Source of the DNA: Pseudomonadota bacterium
GTDB taxonomy: Bacteria > Pseudomonadota > Gammaproteobacteria > Ga0077536
Direction: 5' to 3'
Assembly (NCBI GenBank): GCA_018668255.1
Contig: JABISZ010000096.1
Coordinates: 1-43,574, forward strand
DNA length: 43,574 nt
The notes under the pieces: generated by a model
Told to the model about the DNA's origin: nothing
Database searches by the model: none
What the model saw: the letters and a program-made list of their open reading frames with translations, nothing else
Made by a program: the position numbers and the translations under genes
Part shown: positions 1 through 8,801 of the stretch, piece after piece
Layout of the letters: every line of letters begins with the position of its first letter
Position numbering within the stretch: the first letter of the stretch is position 1

Positions 1-101
1 CCTGAGAGACTTTTAAATTGCGGAATCCTACAATTGTTATTTTACATAACTTAAAAACTTAATCATCGTTGGTGGGATAGCACCACTCCAGTATTTTTCT
101 A

Positions 102-182
102 TTCTGGCAAATTTTCATTTAGCACTGGGTCAAACCATGCTAGCTTAGTGCACAGGAACACAACATTTTTCTCTTGCCAGAA
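102..182. repeat. Nested inverted repeat upstream of first gene
   Basis: TTCTGGCAA at 102-110 is the exact reverse complement of TTGCCAGAA at 174-182. Inside it a second pair, GCACT near 122 and AGTGC near 147, could extend a cruciform or an RNA fold. The block ends about 40 bases before the monooxygenase start, so it may be a structured leader or an operator. The rest of 1-223 is AT-rich and shows no gene. The function is inferred only. Confidence 0.4.
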
Positions 183-223
183 AAGATTGATGAAGCGAGC
201 AATTTACTTGGAGAGTATTGCAA

Positions 224-1432
224 ATGTTAGACGATAGTGGGTTATTTACAGATGTAGGACAGGCATATAAAGAATCGATATTTGTAACTCCTTTGTTAGA
301 CCAGATATCTTCCCAAGCTGCAAAAGCAGATCAGACCCGATCTATCGATGCTGACCTAATTAGAGAATTAAAGAAAAACAATATTATGCGCATATCTGCT
401 AGCCCAGAGATTGGTGGGTTGAATGCATCAATCACTAGTATTGCAAATGAGTTACGAGCCATAGCACCGAGATGTACATCTACAGCCTGGTGCATGTGGA
501 ATCATTTATGTACTTTCCACCATTTCGCTGGCTTACTTGGCCCGAGAAATAAAGAGTTTCTTGCACAGATTGTGTCGGATAAAGATTGGGTGTGTTTTCC
601 TGCGGGGGCCTCGTCTAAAATAGCTGGAGATAAAACTGATAAAGTGGTCAGTTTGACTGGAGTTGCTGCTTTTGGCTCTGGCTCTCGCTATTCTGAATGG
701 GCCGGTGTCGTTTTTAACGAAGGCTGGTCAGATAACCAAACCCCATCTTTTTCTATGGTCGACTTACGAAAACCCTCTGTACGGATAGAACAAACGTGGG
801 AGGCGATGAGTGTACGCGCATCTGCGACTGACCATATTCACTATAAAGACGCATCAGTTCCTGAAGACCGGGTAGTGCCATGGCCGCTTAGGCACCGTGA
901 GAATCTTAGAGATCCAAAGTATAGCGTTATTCATAATAGGTATCGTGAAGATTGGGTAGGTTTGTCAGTGGTCTGGCTCGGTGCGATGGCCACTGGGCTA
1001 GTAGAAGTTTCGCTTAACGAGGTTGCCACCAGTATTAAAGAAAGAATTGCGATCTTCGGGACTACAATGGTCGATAAGCCGACTATACATAGCAACCTAG
1101 GGCGTGCACGCGCGTTGTTAAATGCCGCGACAGATACGGTTTACGCTGCTATAGCGGAAACAGATGCTCGTATAGAAAAAAATATTTTACCCATGGAAGG
1201 TGATTACTTTCGTCAGACTTCTTCGGGTATGCAAGCAATTGTTCTTTGCGAAGAAGCTATGAAATTAATTCTTCGCGTCTTAGGAGGTAATGGACTTCGA
1301 GAAGGGACAGATTTTGAACGTCGCTACCGAGATTTCCAGGCATTTCCCCTCCATATAAACGGTCACGCTGATCGGATAAATGAACAGTTGGGTAGAATAG
1401 CACTAGGGTTAGATTCTCAGAATGTGTTCTAG
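224..1432 (+). CDS. Acyl-CoA dehydrogenase-fold flavin monooxygenase (group D)
   Basis: This 402-residue protein resembles the two-component flavin monooxygenases built on the acyl-CoA dehydrogenase fold (HsaA, HpaB-like and DszC-like). These use reduced flavin from a separate reductase to hydroxylate aromatic rings or oxidise sulfur. The N-terminal helical part carries DADLIRELKKNNIMRIS and a GGLNAS segment, the middle has a flavin-type AFGSGSRYSEWAG stretch, and the C-terminal helices contain LRVLGGNGLREG. It lacks the usual acyl-CoA dehydrogenase catalytic context, which favours a monooxygenase. The ATG at 224 is chosen because TGGAGAG lies 8 bases upstream; an in-frame TTG two codons earlier has poor spacing. 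No flavin reductase is next to it. The substrate is unknown; the gene may act with the molybdenum enzyme and luciferase-like enzymes nearby. Confidence 0.75.
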   Translation: MLDDSGLFTDVGQAYKESIFVTPLLDQISSQAAKADQTRSIDADLIRELKKNNIMRISASPEIGGLNASITSIANELRAIAPRCTSTAWCMWNHLCTFHHFAGLLGPRNKEFLAQIVSDKDWVCFPAGASSKIAGDKTDKVVSLTGVAAFGSGSRYSEWAGVVFNEGWSDNQTPSFSMVDLRKPSVRIEQTWEAMSVRASATDHIHYKDASVPEDRVVPWPLRHRENLRDPKYSVIHNRYREDWVGLSVVWLGAMATGLVEVSLNEVATSIKERIAIFGTTMVDKPTIHSNLGRARALLNAATDTVYAAIAETDARIEKNILPMEGDYFRQTSSGMQAIVLCEEAMKLILRVLGGNGLREGTDFERRYRDFQAFPLHINGHADRINEQLGRIALGLDSQNVF

Positions 1433-1476
1433 ACTTTACAAGTATTCTGAATTAATACAAAGACTAGCGAAGAACC

Positions 1477-3870
1477 CTACAAAGAATCAATTCTTTTCAC
1501 TTGGCACAAATAAGATTTTAATGGCTCGCAACCTCCAATCGGATCGCTAAATCCATTTTTGAATAGACTATTCATATTCGAACGCATTTTCCTACCATCA
1601 ATGTAGCCTTTCAACCCTAACTCCTCACAATTTTGCCACCAACCGTGTATCACTTTAATTACCCTAGGGTCAATGTTATCAGCTACACGAACTCTACCCT
1701 CGGCTTCGCCGTGTGGTGTGGTAACCATTGCCCAGTCATCCCGAATAATTCCTCTTACATGAGCAGTTTCCGGGTGCATGAGAATTTCTGGCTCTTTTTC
1801 ATGTCGCCTTAAAGATTTTAACGAGCGCGATTGGCTTCCAAGGAAATGATTTGATTTTGCGGTAGTTAAAACTAACGGATAGTTTTTTGCTAAGTCCGGT
1901 CTAGATATGTGACTGATACTGGGCTCATGAAAAGCCGGTAGGGGGTCGTAGCCATTTTTATAGAATGTTTCGGAATAGAGTTCTACTTTTTTACTAGGCG
2001 TAGAAAAACCAGGTTTCACGTCTCGATTTGAACTCGAATATTTCTGATATTCTGTACGCCGTGGAATTTGAATTCCACTTGGAGTTCTTCGCAGGTCTTT
2101 TAATTTTATTCCGCTGGGCTCTAATATTTCTTCGTAGCTTTTATCTACGTCACCGTTCCAAAATAATTTACCAAATCCTAGGCGTTTCGCAAGTTCAAAT
2201 GCTATCCAGGCATCTGAGCGAGATTCTCCTTCCGACTCCACCACTTTTTTCCTAAGTTGCACAAAGCCAACAGCTTTTTGATCGACTAAGAAATTAGACT
2301 TTAATGCTTCGCGTTCCCAAGGTGTGTTTACGGGTAAAAAGATGTCTGCATGCACCGCAGACGGAGTCATAAATAAATCGGCATGAGCCATAAACTCTAA
2401 CGAGGCAAGAGCCTTCTCTCCCCGCTTTCCATCAGCATGTGAGAGCAGCAAGTTACCACCCCAACTCATTAGTGCATTAATTTTATAAGGCTTCTCTTCT
2501 AGCACAGCGTCATAGAAGGACTCAGTAGTTATCCATCCGAAAACACTTTCAGGTCCCAAAGGGTGTTTCTCTAAACCTACAGATTTTTTATGCTGTATAT
2601 CTGACATAAGTCCTGCGCCGGTAACGTTACCCATCGGGATCGTCTCAAATATAACATTGCCACCTTTCTTATCGAAGTGTCCCGTTATAGCGTAGAGACA
2701 CGCAACCGCACGTCCCGTTTGGCTGGTATTTGAATGTTGTTCCAACCCCGCCCATGAGTAGCAACAAACAGAACCGGCATCTCCAATTATCTTCGCAGTC
2801 GCAATTATTTGTTCAGCAGGGATCCACGTAATTTCTTCAGTTTTAGCAACTGTGTAATTCGAACATAACTCCGTGAAAAGCTGAAAAGCGGGGCGGCACC
2901 GTATAGTTCCATTGAAAGTTTTAATGTTGTAAGAGCCCTCGAGACTTGCATCGAGCTCTCCATCATCGTAAGTACCTGTCTCCGGATGGTACAGCATAGG
3001 TCGCTTTCCAAGTGAGTTCCACGCTACACGACTATCTATATCGCCATTCTTCAGGAGATCTGCACCAGTTAAAAATTCCTGATTGTCATCTCGAACTAGT
3101 AGTGGTCCATTAGTCCAGTCGCGCACGAAACCTATATCAAACAACTTCTTCTTGATTAGAATCCCTGCGAGGCATAACGCGAGCGCGCCATCAGTCCCGG
3201 GTCTTATTTGTAGCCACTGATCCGCTTTAGCCGCAAAACCGACTCGAATGGGATCTATTACAATTAGTTTCGCTCCTCTCGCTCGCGCTTTAGCCACCCT
3301 TGTCGCATGCGCCAGCCATGAAGTGCCGGGATTATGTCCCCACAATATAATACAGTCTGTATTGTCTAAATCAGACATAGGCATTGCGACACCAAAAGTA
3401 TGGGGATATACAAAGTCTTTAGAAAAGTCGCAGTTTTCAATCGAGGCAATTGCATTCGGTGTCCCGAAGACTTGCCTTAGCCGCTCTACCCAAGGGTAAC
3501 CGTCTTGCATTGCCGTGCCTGCGCTAGTTGTGATACTGAAAGCCACTGACTCTGAGCCATTCTTCTCGGCGATACGTTTTAAATTGTCAGCGGTAGTGTC
3601 TAGAGCTTCATCCCATGAGATTCTTACCCAACCAGGGTCGTTACTATTTTTAGGTTGAGTTCTTTTAAGAGGATAGGTAATCCGTGATTTGCTATAGATA
3701 AGTTCTGGTGCCGCCTGACCTTTTCCGCAGAGTGCCTGACCAGTAGGGTGCGCGCGATCTGGAAGGACTTTGGTTAGTCGTCCATTTTTTACCACAGAAA
3801 TACATCCACAGCTTGACCAACAAAAGGCACAGTACCCAGGGATCTCCTCTACCGTATCAGATTTTTTCAT
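1477..3870 (-). CDS. Molybdopterin oxidoreductase, DMSO reductase superfamily
   Basis: This protein of about 797 residues is a catalytic subunit of the Mo/W-bis-MGD family. Residues C14, C17, C21 and C48 form a C-x2-C-x3-C-x26-C site for a [4Fe-4S] cluster, followed by a GKG lysine typical of the electron path. Cofactor motifs follow, including WGHNPGTSW, VIDPIR and RPGTDGALAL. C147, in ENCDFSKDF, is a plausible metal ligand. The C-terminal molybdopterin-binding domain contains LTTAKSNHFLGSQ. There is no twin-arginine signal, so it is probably cytoplasmic. No FeS or membrane subunit is adjacent, so it resembles single-subunit members. The ATG at 3870 is preferred over an upstream GTG because TAAGG sits 9 bases before it. 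It lies downstream of and is probably cotranscribed with the cupin gene. The substrate is unknown. Confidence 0.82.
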   Translation of the reverse strand: MKKSDTVEEIPGYCAFCWSSCGCISVVKNGRLTKVLPDRAHPTGQALCGKGQAAPELIYSKSRITYPLKRTQPKNSNDPGWVRISWDEALDTTADNLKRIAEKNGSESVAFSITTSAGTAMQDGYPWVERLRQVFGTPNAIASIENCDFSKDFVYPHTFGVAMPMSDLDNTDCIILWGHNPGTSWLAHATRVAKARARGAKLIVIDPIRVGFAAKADQWLQIRPGTDGALALCLAGILIKKKLFDIGFVRDWTNGPLLVRDDNQEFLTGADLLKNGDIDSRVAWNSLGKRPMLYHPETGTYDDGELDASLEGSYNIKTFNGTIRCRPAFQLFTELCSNYTVAKTEEITWIPAEQIIATAKIIGDAGSVCCYSWAGLEQHSNTSQTGRAVACLYAITGHFDKKGGNVIFETIPMGNVTGAGLMSDIQHKKSVGLEKHPLGPESVFGWITTESFYDAVLEEKPYKINALMSWGGNLLLSHADGKRGEKALASLEFMAHADLFMTPSAVHADIFLPVNTPWEREALKSNFLVDQKAVGFVQLRKKVVESEGESRSDAWIAFELAKRLGFGKLFWNGDVDKSYEEILEPSGIKLKDLRRTPSGIQIPRRTEYQKYSSSNRDVKPGFSTPSKKVELYSETFYKNGYDPLPAFHEPSISHISRPDLAKNYPLVLTTAKSNHFLGSQSRSLKSLRRHEKEPEILMHPETAHVRGIIRDDWAMVTTPHGEAEGRVRVADNIDPRVIKVIHGWWQNCEELGLKGYIDGRKMRSNMNSLFKNGFSDPIGGCEPLKSYLCQVKRIDSL

Positions 3871-3923
3871 CGACCAGAGCCTTAGCACCGCGCAATTTAA
3901 AGCGGAGCTATGCGGCTAATGAA

Positions 3924-4346
3924 TCAGTGTGATAAGTCGGCTGAATCTGGATCGTGTATAGAGAAAACTTTTCTCACGGTTTCGATAACGGTCCAAGTAG
4001 CAATTTCACCCTTACGGGTGTAAAAGGTGTCACCGGCGACATAGTGATGCGTGTTTCCATCTTCGCATTGAAGCTGAATTTTACCTTCCAATAGAGTACA
4101 CATTTCATCACCGGGATAAGTGTATTCAAATTTCCCAGGAGTGCATTCCCATACACCAATCATTGTGCGCATTCCAAAATTACCAACATCAAATCGTCCT
4201 GAATGGACAGGATTTCCGTCTATGACGTTAACGAATGGCAACTCTTCCATTGATGGCCAAGGAACCAACCCATCCTTATCTTTCAACTTTGTATAATCTA
4301 GCACTCCTAAGACCTCCCCAATCTTTATCGTATAATCAATCTTCAT
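3924..4346 (-). CDS. Cupin_3 (DUF861) domain protein
   Basis: A single-domain cupin of 140 residues. The order GVWECTPGKFEYTYPGDEMCTLLEG, read here in parts as GVWEC, PGKFEY and DEMCTLLEG, followed by GDTFYTRKGE and TWTVIETVRK, matches the DUF861 (Cupin_3) pattern of a beta-barrel with few metal-binding histidines. Some relatives are sugar- or ureidoglycine-related enzymes and many have no known role. It starts the minus-strand unit and ends 53 bases before the molybdenum enzyme, suggesting cotranscription. It may bind the substrate or help the oxidoreductase; that is inference. No strong ribosome-binding site is seen before the ATG. Confidence 0.75.
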   Translation of the reverse strand: MKIDYTIKIGEVLGVLDYTKLKDKDGLVPWPSMEELPFVNVIDGNPVHSGRFDVGNFGMRTMIGVWECTPGKFEYTYPGDEMCTLLEGKIQLQCEDGNTHHYVAGDTFYTRKGEIATWTVIETVRKVFSIHDPDSADLSH

Positions 4347-4461
4347 ACTAAGTGTATGCTGTAAATAAACGCAAGCAGTTTCACCATCTCAATTTTTTCC
4401 CCAACGAGATGTACTTCTATGCATAGTCGCGGCCGGAATTTTTATTGACTTTAATCTGCTT

Positions 4462-4529
4462 AAGCGCTTTGATGGAAGAAACTAAGATTTATCATTCAAG
4501 AATCATAAATTTTCAAAACTCAATTATGA
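4462..4529. promoter_or_regulatory. Divergent control region with palindromes
   Basis: The 242-base gap between the cupin gene (minus strand) and the luciferase-like gene (plus strand) should hold both promoters. It contains a perfect AAGCGCTT palindrome at 4462-4469 and an inverted pair TCATAA at 4503-4508 with TTATGA at 4524-4529. A TATAAA lies about 30 bases before the plus-strand ATG. These are candidate operators; no regulator gene is adjacent. Confidence 0.3.
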
Positions 4530-4588
4530 GTCTTAAATTTAGGGTTTTTTCCTTCTATAAAAGTTTGTAGCTACGTGGGAGATCTAAC

Positions 4589-5728
4589 ATGCATATAGGA
4601 ATGGCTTCGATATTTCAAAACCCTTACAACGAGACTGGAGTAAGCGATCACTCCGTATATCAACAGGACTTATCTTTAGCGCTAAGTGCGGAAAAATTAG
4701 GGTTTGAGTCTGTGTGGGGAGTGGAGCATCACTTTACCGATTACACGATGACACCCGACGTCACCCAATTTTTGGCAATGGTGGGAGGCGCATGCAAAAA
4801 AGTGAAATTGGGCACAATGGTAATTGTCTTACCTTGGAATGATCCTATGAGAGTGGCTGAAAAAATATCAATGCTGGACTGCATGACGGATGGGCGAGTC
4901 ATCATTGGAATTGGGCGAGGTCTCGGCAGAGTCGAATTTGAAGGTTTCCGAGTTGAAATGGGAGAATCGAGAGAGCGGTTTGTAGAATCAGCTGAAATGA
5001 TCTTACAAGGACTTGAACAAGGATATTGTGAGTATGATGGAAATTTTATCAAACAACCGAAGGCTCGTATTAGACCAGAACCTTTTAAATCATTTAGTAA
5101 TAGAACTTATGCTGCAGCTATTTCACCGGAATCATCGTTGATAATGGCTAAGTTAGGCATTGGTATTCTGGTTATCCCTCAGAAACCTTGGGAGGAACAT
5201 GTTAAAGAATTGGAAACCTATAATAAGCTGTTTATGGAAGCACATGGGGAGAAGGCACCGAATCCGTATACCGCAGGATGGGTAATGTGTGACAAAGATG
5301 CGGGAAGAGCCGAGGAACTCGCACGAAAATATATTGGGGGGTACTGGGAGTCAGTCGTCAAACATTATGAAATGACTGGTAGTCATTTTGAAGAAACAAA
5401 AGGTTATGAGTATTACAAAGTTCTAAGGGAGTCGATAGAAAGCCAAGGGCTAGATGCAATGACTGAGTTCTTTATGAGTCTACAAGTTTGGGGTACTCCG
5501 GCAATGTGTTATGAGAAAATAAAAGATATACAGGCAAAGACCAACTCCTGTGGATTCACTGGAATTTTCAGCTATGCAGGGATGGATGCAAAAACTGCTC
5601 AAAAAAACATGGAGCTTTTTGCTACAGCAGTCATGCCCGATCTGAAAACTCTTGGGCCACGGCCTTTGTTTGATAGAGAAGATGACGAAGCACCGATGTT
5701 TATAATTGGAAGAAACCAGGCTGCCTAG
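4589..5728 (+). CDS. Luciferase-like (LLM class) flavin-dependent monooxygenase
   Basis: A 379-residue TIM-barrel enzyme of the bacterial luciferase superfamily. It uses reduced flavin and oxygen to oxidise its substrate. The N-terminus shows the family pattern: the first beta strand MHIGMASIF, then GFESVWGVEHHF (H47, H48), then VKLGTMVIVLPWNDPMRVAE and GRVIIGIGRGLG, the flavin and phosphate side of the barrel. VWGTPAMCYEKI near residue 300 is the usual late-barrel motif. GGGAG precedes the ATG. It ends 50 bases before the sulfurtransferase gene on the same strand, so the two probably share a transcript. The substrate is unknown; luciferase-like enzymes include alkane, alkanesulfonate and organosulfur monooxygenases. 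Confidence 0.8.
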   Translation: MHIGMASIFQNPYNETGVSDHSVYQQDLSLALSAEKLGFESVWGVEHHFTDYTMTPDVTQFLAMVGGACKKVKLGTMVIVLPWNDPMRVAEKISMLDCMTDGRVIIGIGRGLGRVEFEGFRVEMGESRERFVESAEMILQGLEQGYCEYDGNFIKQPKARIRPEPFKSFSNRTYAAAISPESSLIMAKLGIGILVIPQKPWEEHVKELETYNKLFMEAHGEKAPNPYTAGWVMCDKDAGRAEELARKYIGGYWESVVKHYEMTGSHFEETKGYEYYKVLRESIESQGLDAMTEFFMSLQVWGTPAMCYEKIKDIQAKTNSCGFTGIFSYAGMDAKTAQKNMELFATAVMPDLKTLGPRPLFDREDDEAPMFIIGRNQAA

Positions 5729-5778
5729 CTGTCTGGATACATCACGAGTATTAGTCTTAGACAGAAGGAACAAATAAT

Positions 5779-6669
5779 ATGGATTTATCCCCCCACAAAT
5801 ACTTGGTCGATACCGAATGGCTAGCAGAACATCTGCATAACGAAAATTTAGTTGTTGTGGAAGCCACATCACTATTGCCGAATTATTTTGAAGACACTGT
5901 GACAGAGGGAATAGAAAAAGAAAGCGGTAAGAAATCCTGGGAGCAAGACCATATATCAGGAAGTACTTACGTGGGAATTCTAGAAGAAATCTCGGACACC
6001 CAAAACGATCGGTTCATGTATGGATTACCCTCAGCAGAGCGGTTCGCAGCGGTGATGTCTAGAAATGGGATAGGTAACGATACGGCAGTGGTTATCTATG
6101 ACCGTTCGACAAATATGTGGGCAGCAAGATTATGGTGGATGTTACGTGTTTTTGGATTTGATAACGCAGTTGTACTGGATGGAGGATACACTAAATGGCT
6201 AGAGGAAAATCGGGCGGTGGATAGTCAAGTTACCACTCGTGTATCAGCTAATTTTATTCCGGAATTTCAGCCACAAATGTTTGCTGATCAGAATCGCGTT
6301 TTAGACGCCACAATGAACGATAATACTTGTCTTATTAATGCATTATTACCAGATGAATTTGAAGGTAAGCCACCCCAACGGTATAAACGGTCTGGTCGAA
6401 TTCCATCAAGTGTGAACGTCCCTTTTACAACAACAGTTAACATTGACTCACAACTATATGAAGACGACCTCAATGCTATGTCGACATTCAAAAAAGTTGG
6501 CGTCTCTGGCGCAGAGGAGATAATTTGCTACTGTGGGGGAGGTATCGCCGCCTGCAGCACAGCGCTTATACTTGCTCGGCTAGGGTTTGATCGGGTATCC
6601 GTTTATGATGGTTCGATGAGTGAGTGGGGAGCCGATTCAGCTCTACCGCTGGACTCAGGAACTGCCTAA
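5779..6669 (+). CDS. Two-domain sulfurtransferase (rhodanese, thiosulfate or 3-mercaptopyruvate type)
   Basis: A 296-residue protein with tandem rhodanese domains. The N-terminal domain holds the structural motif VVIYDRSTNMWAARLWWML and VLDGGYTKW. The C-terminal domain carries the active loop CYCGGGIAACSTAL, where CGGGIA matches the six-residue loop of 3-mercaptopyruvate or thiosulfate sulfurtransferases and its cysteine would carry the persulfide. It is probably cytoplasmic, with no signal peptide. AAGGA lies 8 bases before the ATG. Its position downstream of the luciferase-like gene hints at sulfur released or transferred in that pathway, but this enzyme class is widespread and the link is inferred. 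Confidence 0.85.
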   Translation: MDLSPHKYLVDTEWLAEHLHNENLVVVEATSLLPNYFEDTVTEGIEKESGKKSWEQDHISGSTYVGILEEISDTQNDRFMYGLPSAERFAAVMSRNGIGNDTAVVIYDRSTNMWAARLWWMLRVFGFDNAVVLDGGYTKWLEENRAVDSQVTTRVSANFIPEFQPQMFADQNRVLDATMNDNTCLINALLPDEFEGKPPQRYKRSGRIPSSVNVPFTTTVNIDSQLYEDDLNAMSTFKKVGVSGAEEIICYCGGGIAACSTALILARLGFDRVSVYDGSMSEWGADSALPLDSGTA

Positions 6670-6696
6670 CTACTTTATACAGGACAGGGATACAGT

Positions 6697-6721
6697 TGCT
6701 CTACCTAATCTAGATAGAGCA
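6697..6721. terminator. Weak hairpin between convergent genes
   Basis: TGCTCTA at 6697-6703 pairs with TAGAGCA at 6715-6721 between the sulfurtransferase and the ion channel, which converge here. No long T-run follows on either strand, so termination is only possible. Confidence 0.3.
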
Positions 6722-6755
6722 TTGTATTGAAACCTACTTGGTGGATGTCCCGATA

Positions 6756-7487
6756 CTAATCTTTAGTTTTTTGACTAGTGACTACATCAACCAGAACCGC
6801 CACAATTAAATTTAATATCGTGATCGACCCTAACGCAATGAATGAAAAAAAGTAAATCCAGGACCACCAGTATAGCTGCTGTAAAGGCAACATGACCTGC
6901 TCCCAGCTAGACAGCGTTAAAATTTGCACCAAGGTAATCATTGATATCCCTAGATCCCCCCACCGTTCTGGATCGGAGTAGGAGAACAAAATGGAACCAA
7001 ATGAAGCATATATATACAAAATAATAAAAAGCAGCAGAGTCACGTAAAACACCCTATTAACGGATAATAAAAGTGCTTCTATCAGCCGTTTTAATTCGGG
7101 AACTGCCGAAATCAGCCTTAAAACCCTGAAAATACGGAGTAATCTAAACAATAAAACCGATGAATCAGGGCCAATGGGGACCACAGATACCAAAACGATT
7201 AATGAGTCAAAAACGTTCCAGCCACTCTTGAAAAACTGGCGTTTCCTTGGTTCTGCTATAAATCGAATCAGGATCTCGATCACAAAAAATAGAGTTATGA
7301 ATATATCCCCTGCTTTGAATAAAGTAACAAAAGTCGGGTTCAGTTCAAAAGTTGATGCACCTACCATAAGAGCGGATAAAACTATCGCAACGATAACTAT
7401 CAACTGGAATAATTTGTGTTCTTTTATCGAATTAAAAACATCTTTTGAAAAATAATTTAACATATGAGTAATTTGTTTCCAGTTCAC
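6756..7487 (-). CDS. Voltage-gated cation channel, single 6-TM unit
   Basis: A 243-residue inner membrane protein of the bacterial voltage-gated sodium channel (BacNav) type that would form tetramers. S1 is near 27-43, S2 near 60-76, S3 near 90-103, and S4 has four arginines every third residue (R115, R118, R121, R124). S5 is near 147-167 and S6 near 208-233. The pore loop reads TLSSWEQ at 191-197, where known BacNav channels usually have TLESW; the selectivity glutamate is replaced by serine and a glutamate appears two residues later. The C-terminal cytoplasmic tail is very short. GTG at 7487 is the furthest start; ATG at 7463 is possible, and neither has a clear ribosome-binding site. Confidence 0.8.
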   Translation of the reverse strand: MNWKQITHMLNYFSKDVFNSIKEHKLFQLIVIVAIVLSALMVGASTFELNPTFVTLFKAGDIFITLFFVIEILIRFIAEPRKRQFFKSGWNVFDSLIVLVSVVPIGPDSSVLLFRLLRIFRVLRLISAVPELKRLIEALLLSVNRVFYVTLLLFIILYIYASFGSILFSYSDPERWGDLGISMITLVQILTLSSWEQVMLPLQQLYWWSWIYFFSFIALGSITILNLIVAVLVDVVTSQKTKD

Positions 7488-7764
7488 TTAAAAATTGAAA
7501 CTACAGGCGGGTGACAAGGTGTATTTACTCAGGTCAACAAGAACATTATAGGGTTATTTATAAGCTTTACGTATCGCCATAGCCTTTAAAGCAATAACTA
7601 AGAGTTTCGATACAGCCAGATATTTTCCGACCAAAGAACGAAAAGCTATGCCAACCCCTACGGTGCTTATCTCCGGCTATCATAGATATCCTAATCCACC
7701 AATCAGATTGGCATTTAGAATATTTGCGCTCATAATAACTTATGTTTTAAAAAGGGGAAATCTA

Positions 7765-8751
7765 ATGAAACTTGCACTCTACTTACCTAACTTCCGGGAT
7801 AAAATTTCTGTAGATGAAATAGACGAGCTCGCGAAAGTAGCTGAAGAACTTGAATTTGATTCACTTTGGACACTTGACCGTATCGTCGTTCCCGAATCGT
7901 CGGATAGAGGTGAGTTAATAAAATCGTTCGGTACTATGAAAGAAATGCCCAACCAGCTTCCTGTGACTTCTCGCGGTGAGTGGTTACAAGGTCCGCCCCT
8001 CATCCCCTACCTTGCTGCTATCACAAAAAAAATTCGTCTTGGTGTAAGTGTTATTGTCACCCCATTTAGAGCCCCTGCTATAATGGCGTCTGAAATAGCT
8101 ACTTGGGATCAATTGTCTCGCGGAAGAATTAATGTAGGGGTAGGCGCAGGATGGATGCCAGAGGAATTCCAAGCTACAGGCGCCACACATATATATAAAA
8201 AGAGAAATAAACACGTGCGAGAAACGATCGAAGTCATGCAAGGTATTTGGAGAAATGAAGTGTTCGAGTATGATGGTGAATTTGCATCGTTTGAAAAATG
8301 CGGCTTTGGAGCAAAGCCATTACAAAAGCCTCGGCCACCTATGTATTTTTCAGGATTGGTTAACCCTGAAGTGGCAGCAAAAAGAGTTGCAAAGTATGGA
8401 CTGGATGGATGGATAGGAATAATGGATACGCCTGAGGCTATATCTACGTGGAAAAGTGCGATCGGCGAGGAGCTGAAAAAAACTGAAGGCGGCCATAATA
8501 TCGATGATCTAGAAATCTCAAGCATGATGCCATTTGAAATCACTAAAGACAAAACCGATCAGACATCTAATGGAAAACTAACCCCTACTATGGTGGGTAC
8601 AGTCGATCAAATTACAACTAATCTCAGTCGGTATAAAGAATCGGGCATGACAATGCCAATGCTTTGGCCTCCGTTTTCAGGGACACCGACTGAAAAAACT
8701 ATAGAGGATTTAAGGCGTTTGACGTACGATATCATGCCAAAGATAAGTTAA
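7765..8751 (+). CDS. LLM class oxidoreductase, F420- or FMN-dependent type
   Basis: A 328-residue luciferase-fold enzyme. Family blocks are seen in order: MKLALYLPNF strand 1, ELEFDSLWTLDRI, KKIRLGVSVIVTPFRAP, SRGRINVGVGAGWMPEEF, then RPPMYFSG and the C-terminal GTVDQI segment. GVGAGWMPEEF is the form common in the probable F420-dependent subgroup, but sequence alone does not separate F420 from FMN users. The ATG at 7765 is chosen because AAAAAGGGG precedes it by 7 bases and the protein then begins at the family's first strand; 39 more in-frame codons upstream look non-coding. It is distinct from the larger luciferase-like enzyme at 4.6 kb. The 277-base gap before it, 7488-7764, holds a small CCAAT-cag-ATTGG hairpin at 7699-7711 and otherwise only AT-rich sequence. 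Confidence 0.8.
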   Translation: MKLALYLPNFRDKISVDEIDELAKVAEELEFDSLWTLDRIVVPESSDRGELIKSFGTMKEMPNQLPVTSRGEWLQGPPLIPYLAAITKKIRLGVSVIVTPFRAPAIMASEIATWDQLSRGRINVGVGAGWMPEEFQATGATHIYKKRNKHVRETIEVMQGIWRNEVFEYDGEFASFEKCGFGAKPLQKPRPPMYFSGLVNPEVAAKRVAKYGLDGWIGIMDTPEAISTWKSAIGEELKKTEGGHNIDDLEISSMMPFEITKDKTDQTSNGKLTPTMVGTVDQITTNLSRYKESGMTMPMLWPPFSGTPTEKTIEDLRRLTYDIMPKIS

Positions 8752-8801
8752 AATTTTTTGTACCTTGAGTTCGAAACCACTTCTATACTCAGGAAGCTAG
8801 A

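Noticed and set aside
7648-7764. N-terminal extension of the second luciferase-like enzyme
   Set aside because: The family fold begins at the ATG at 7765, which has its own ribosome-binding site; the upstream codons look non-coding.
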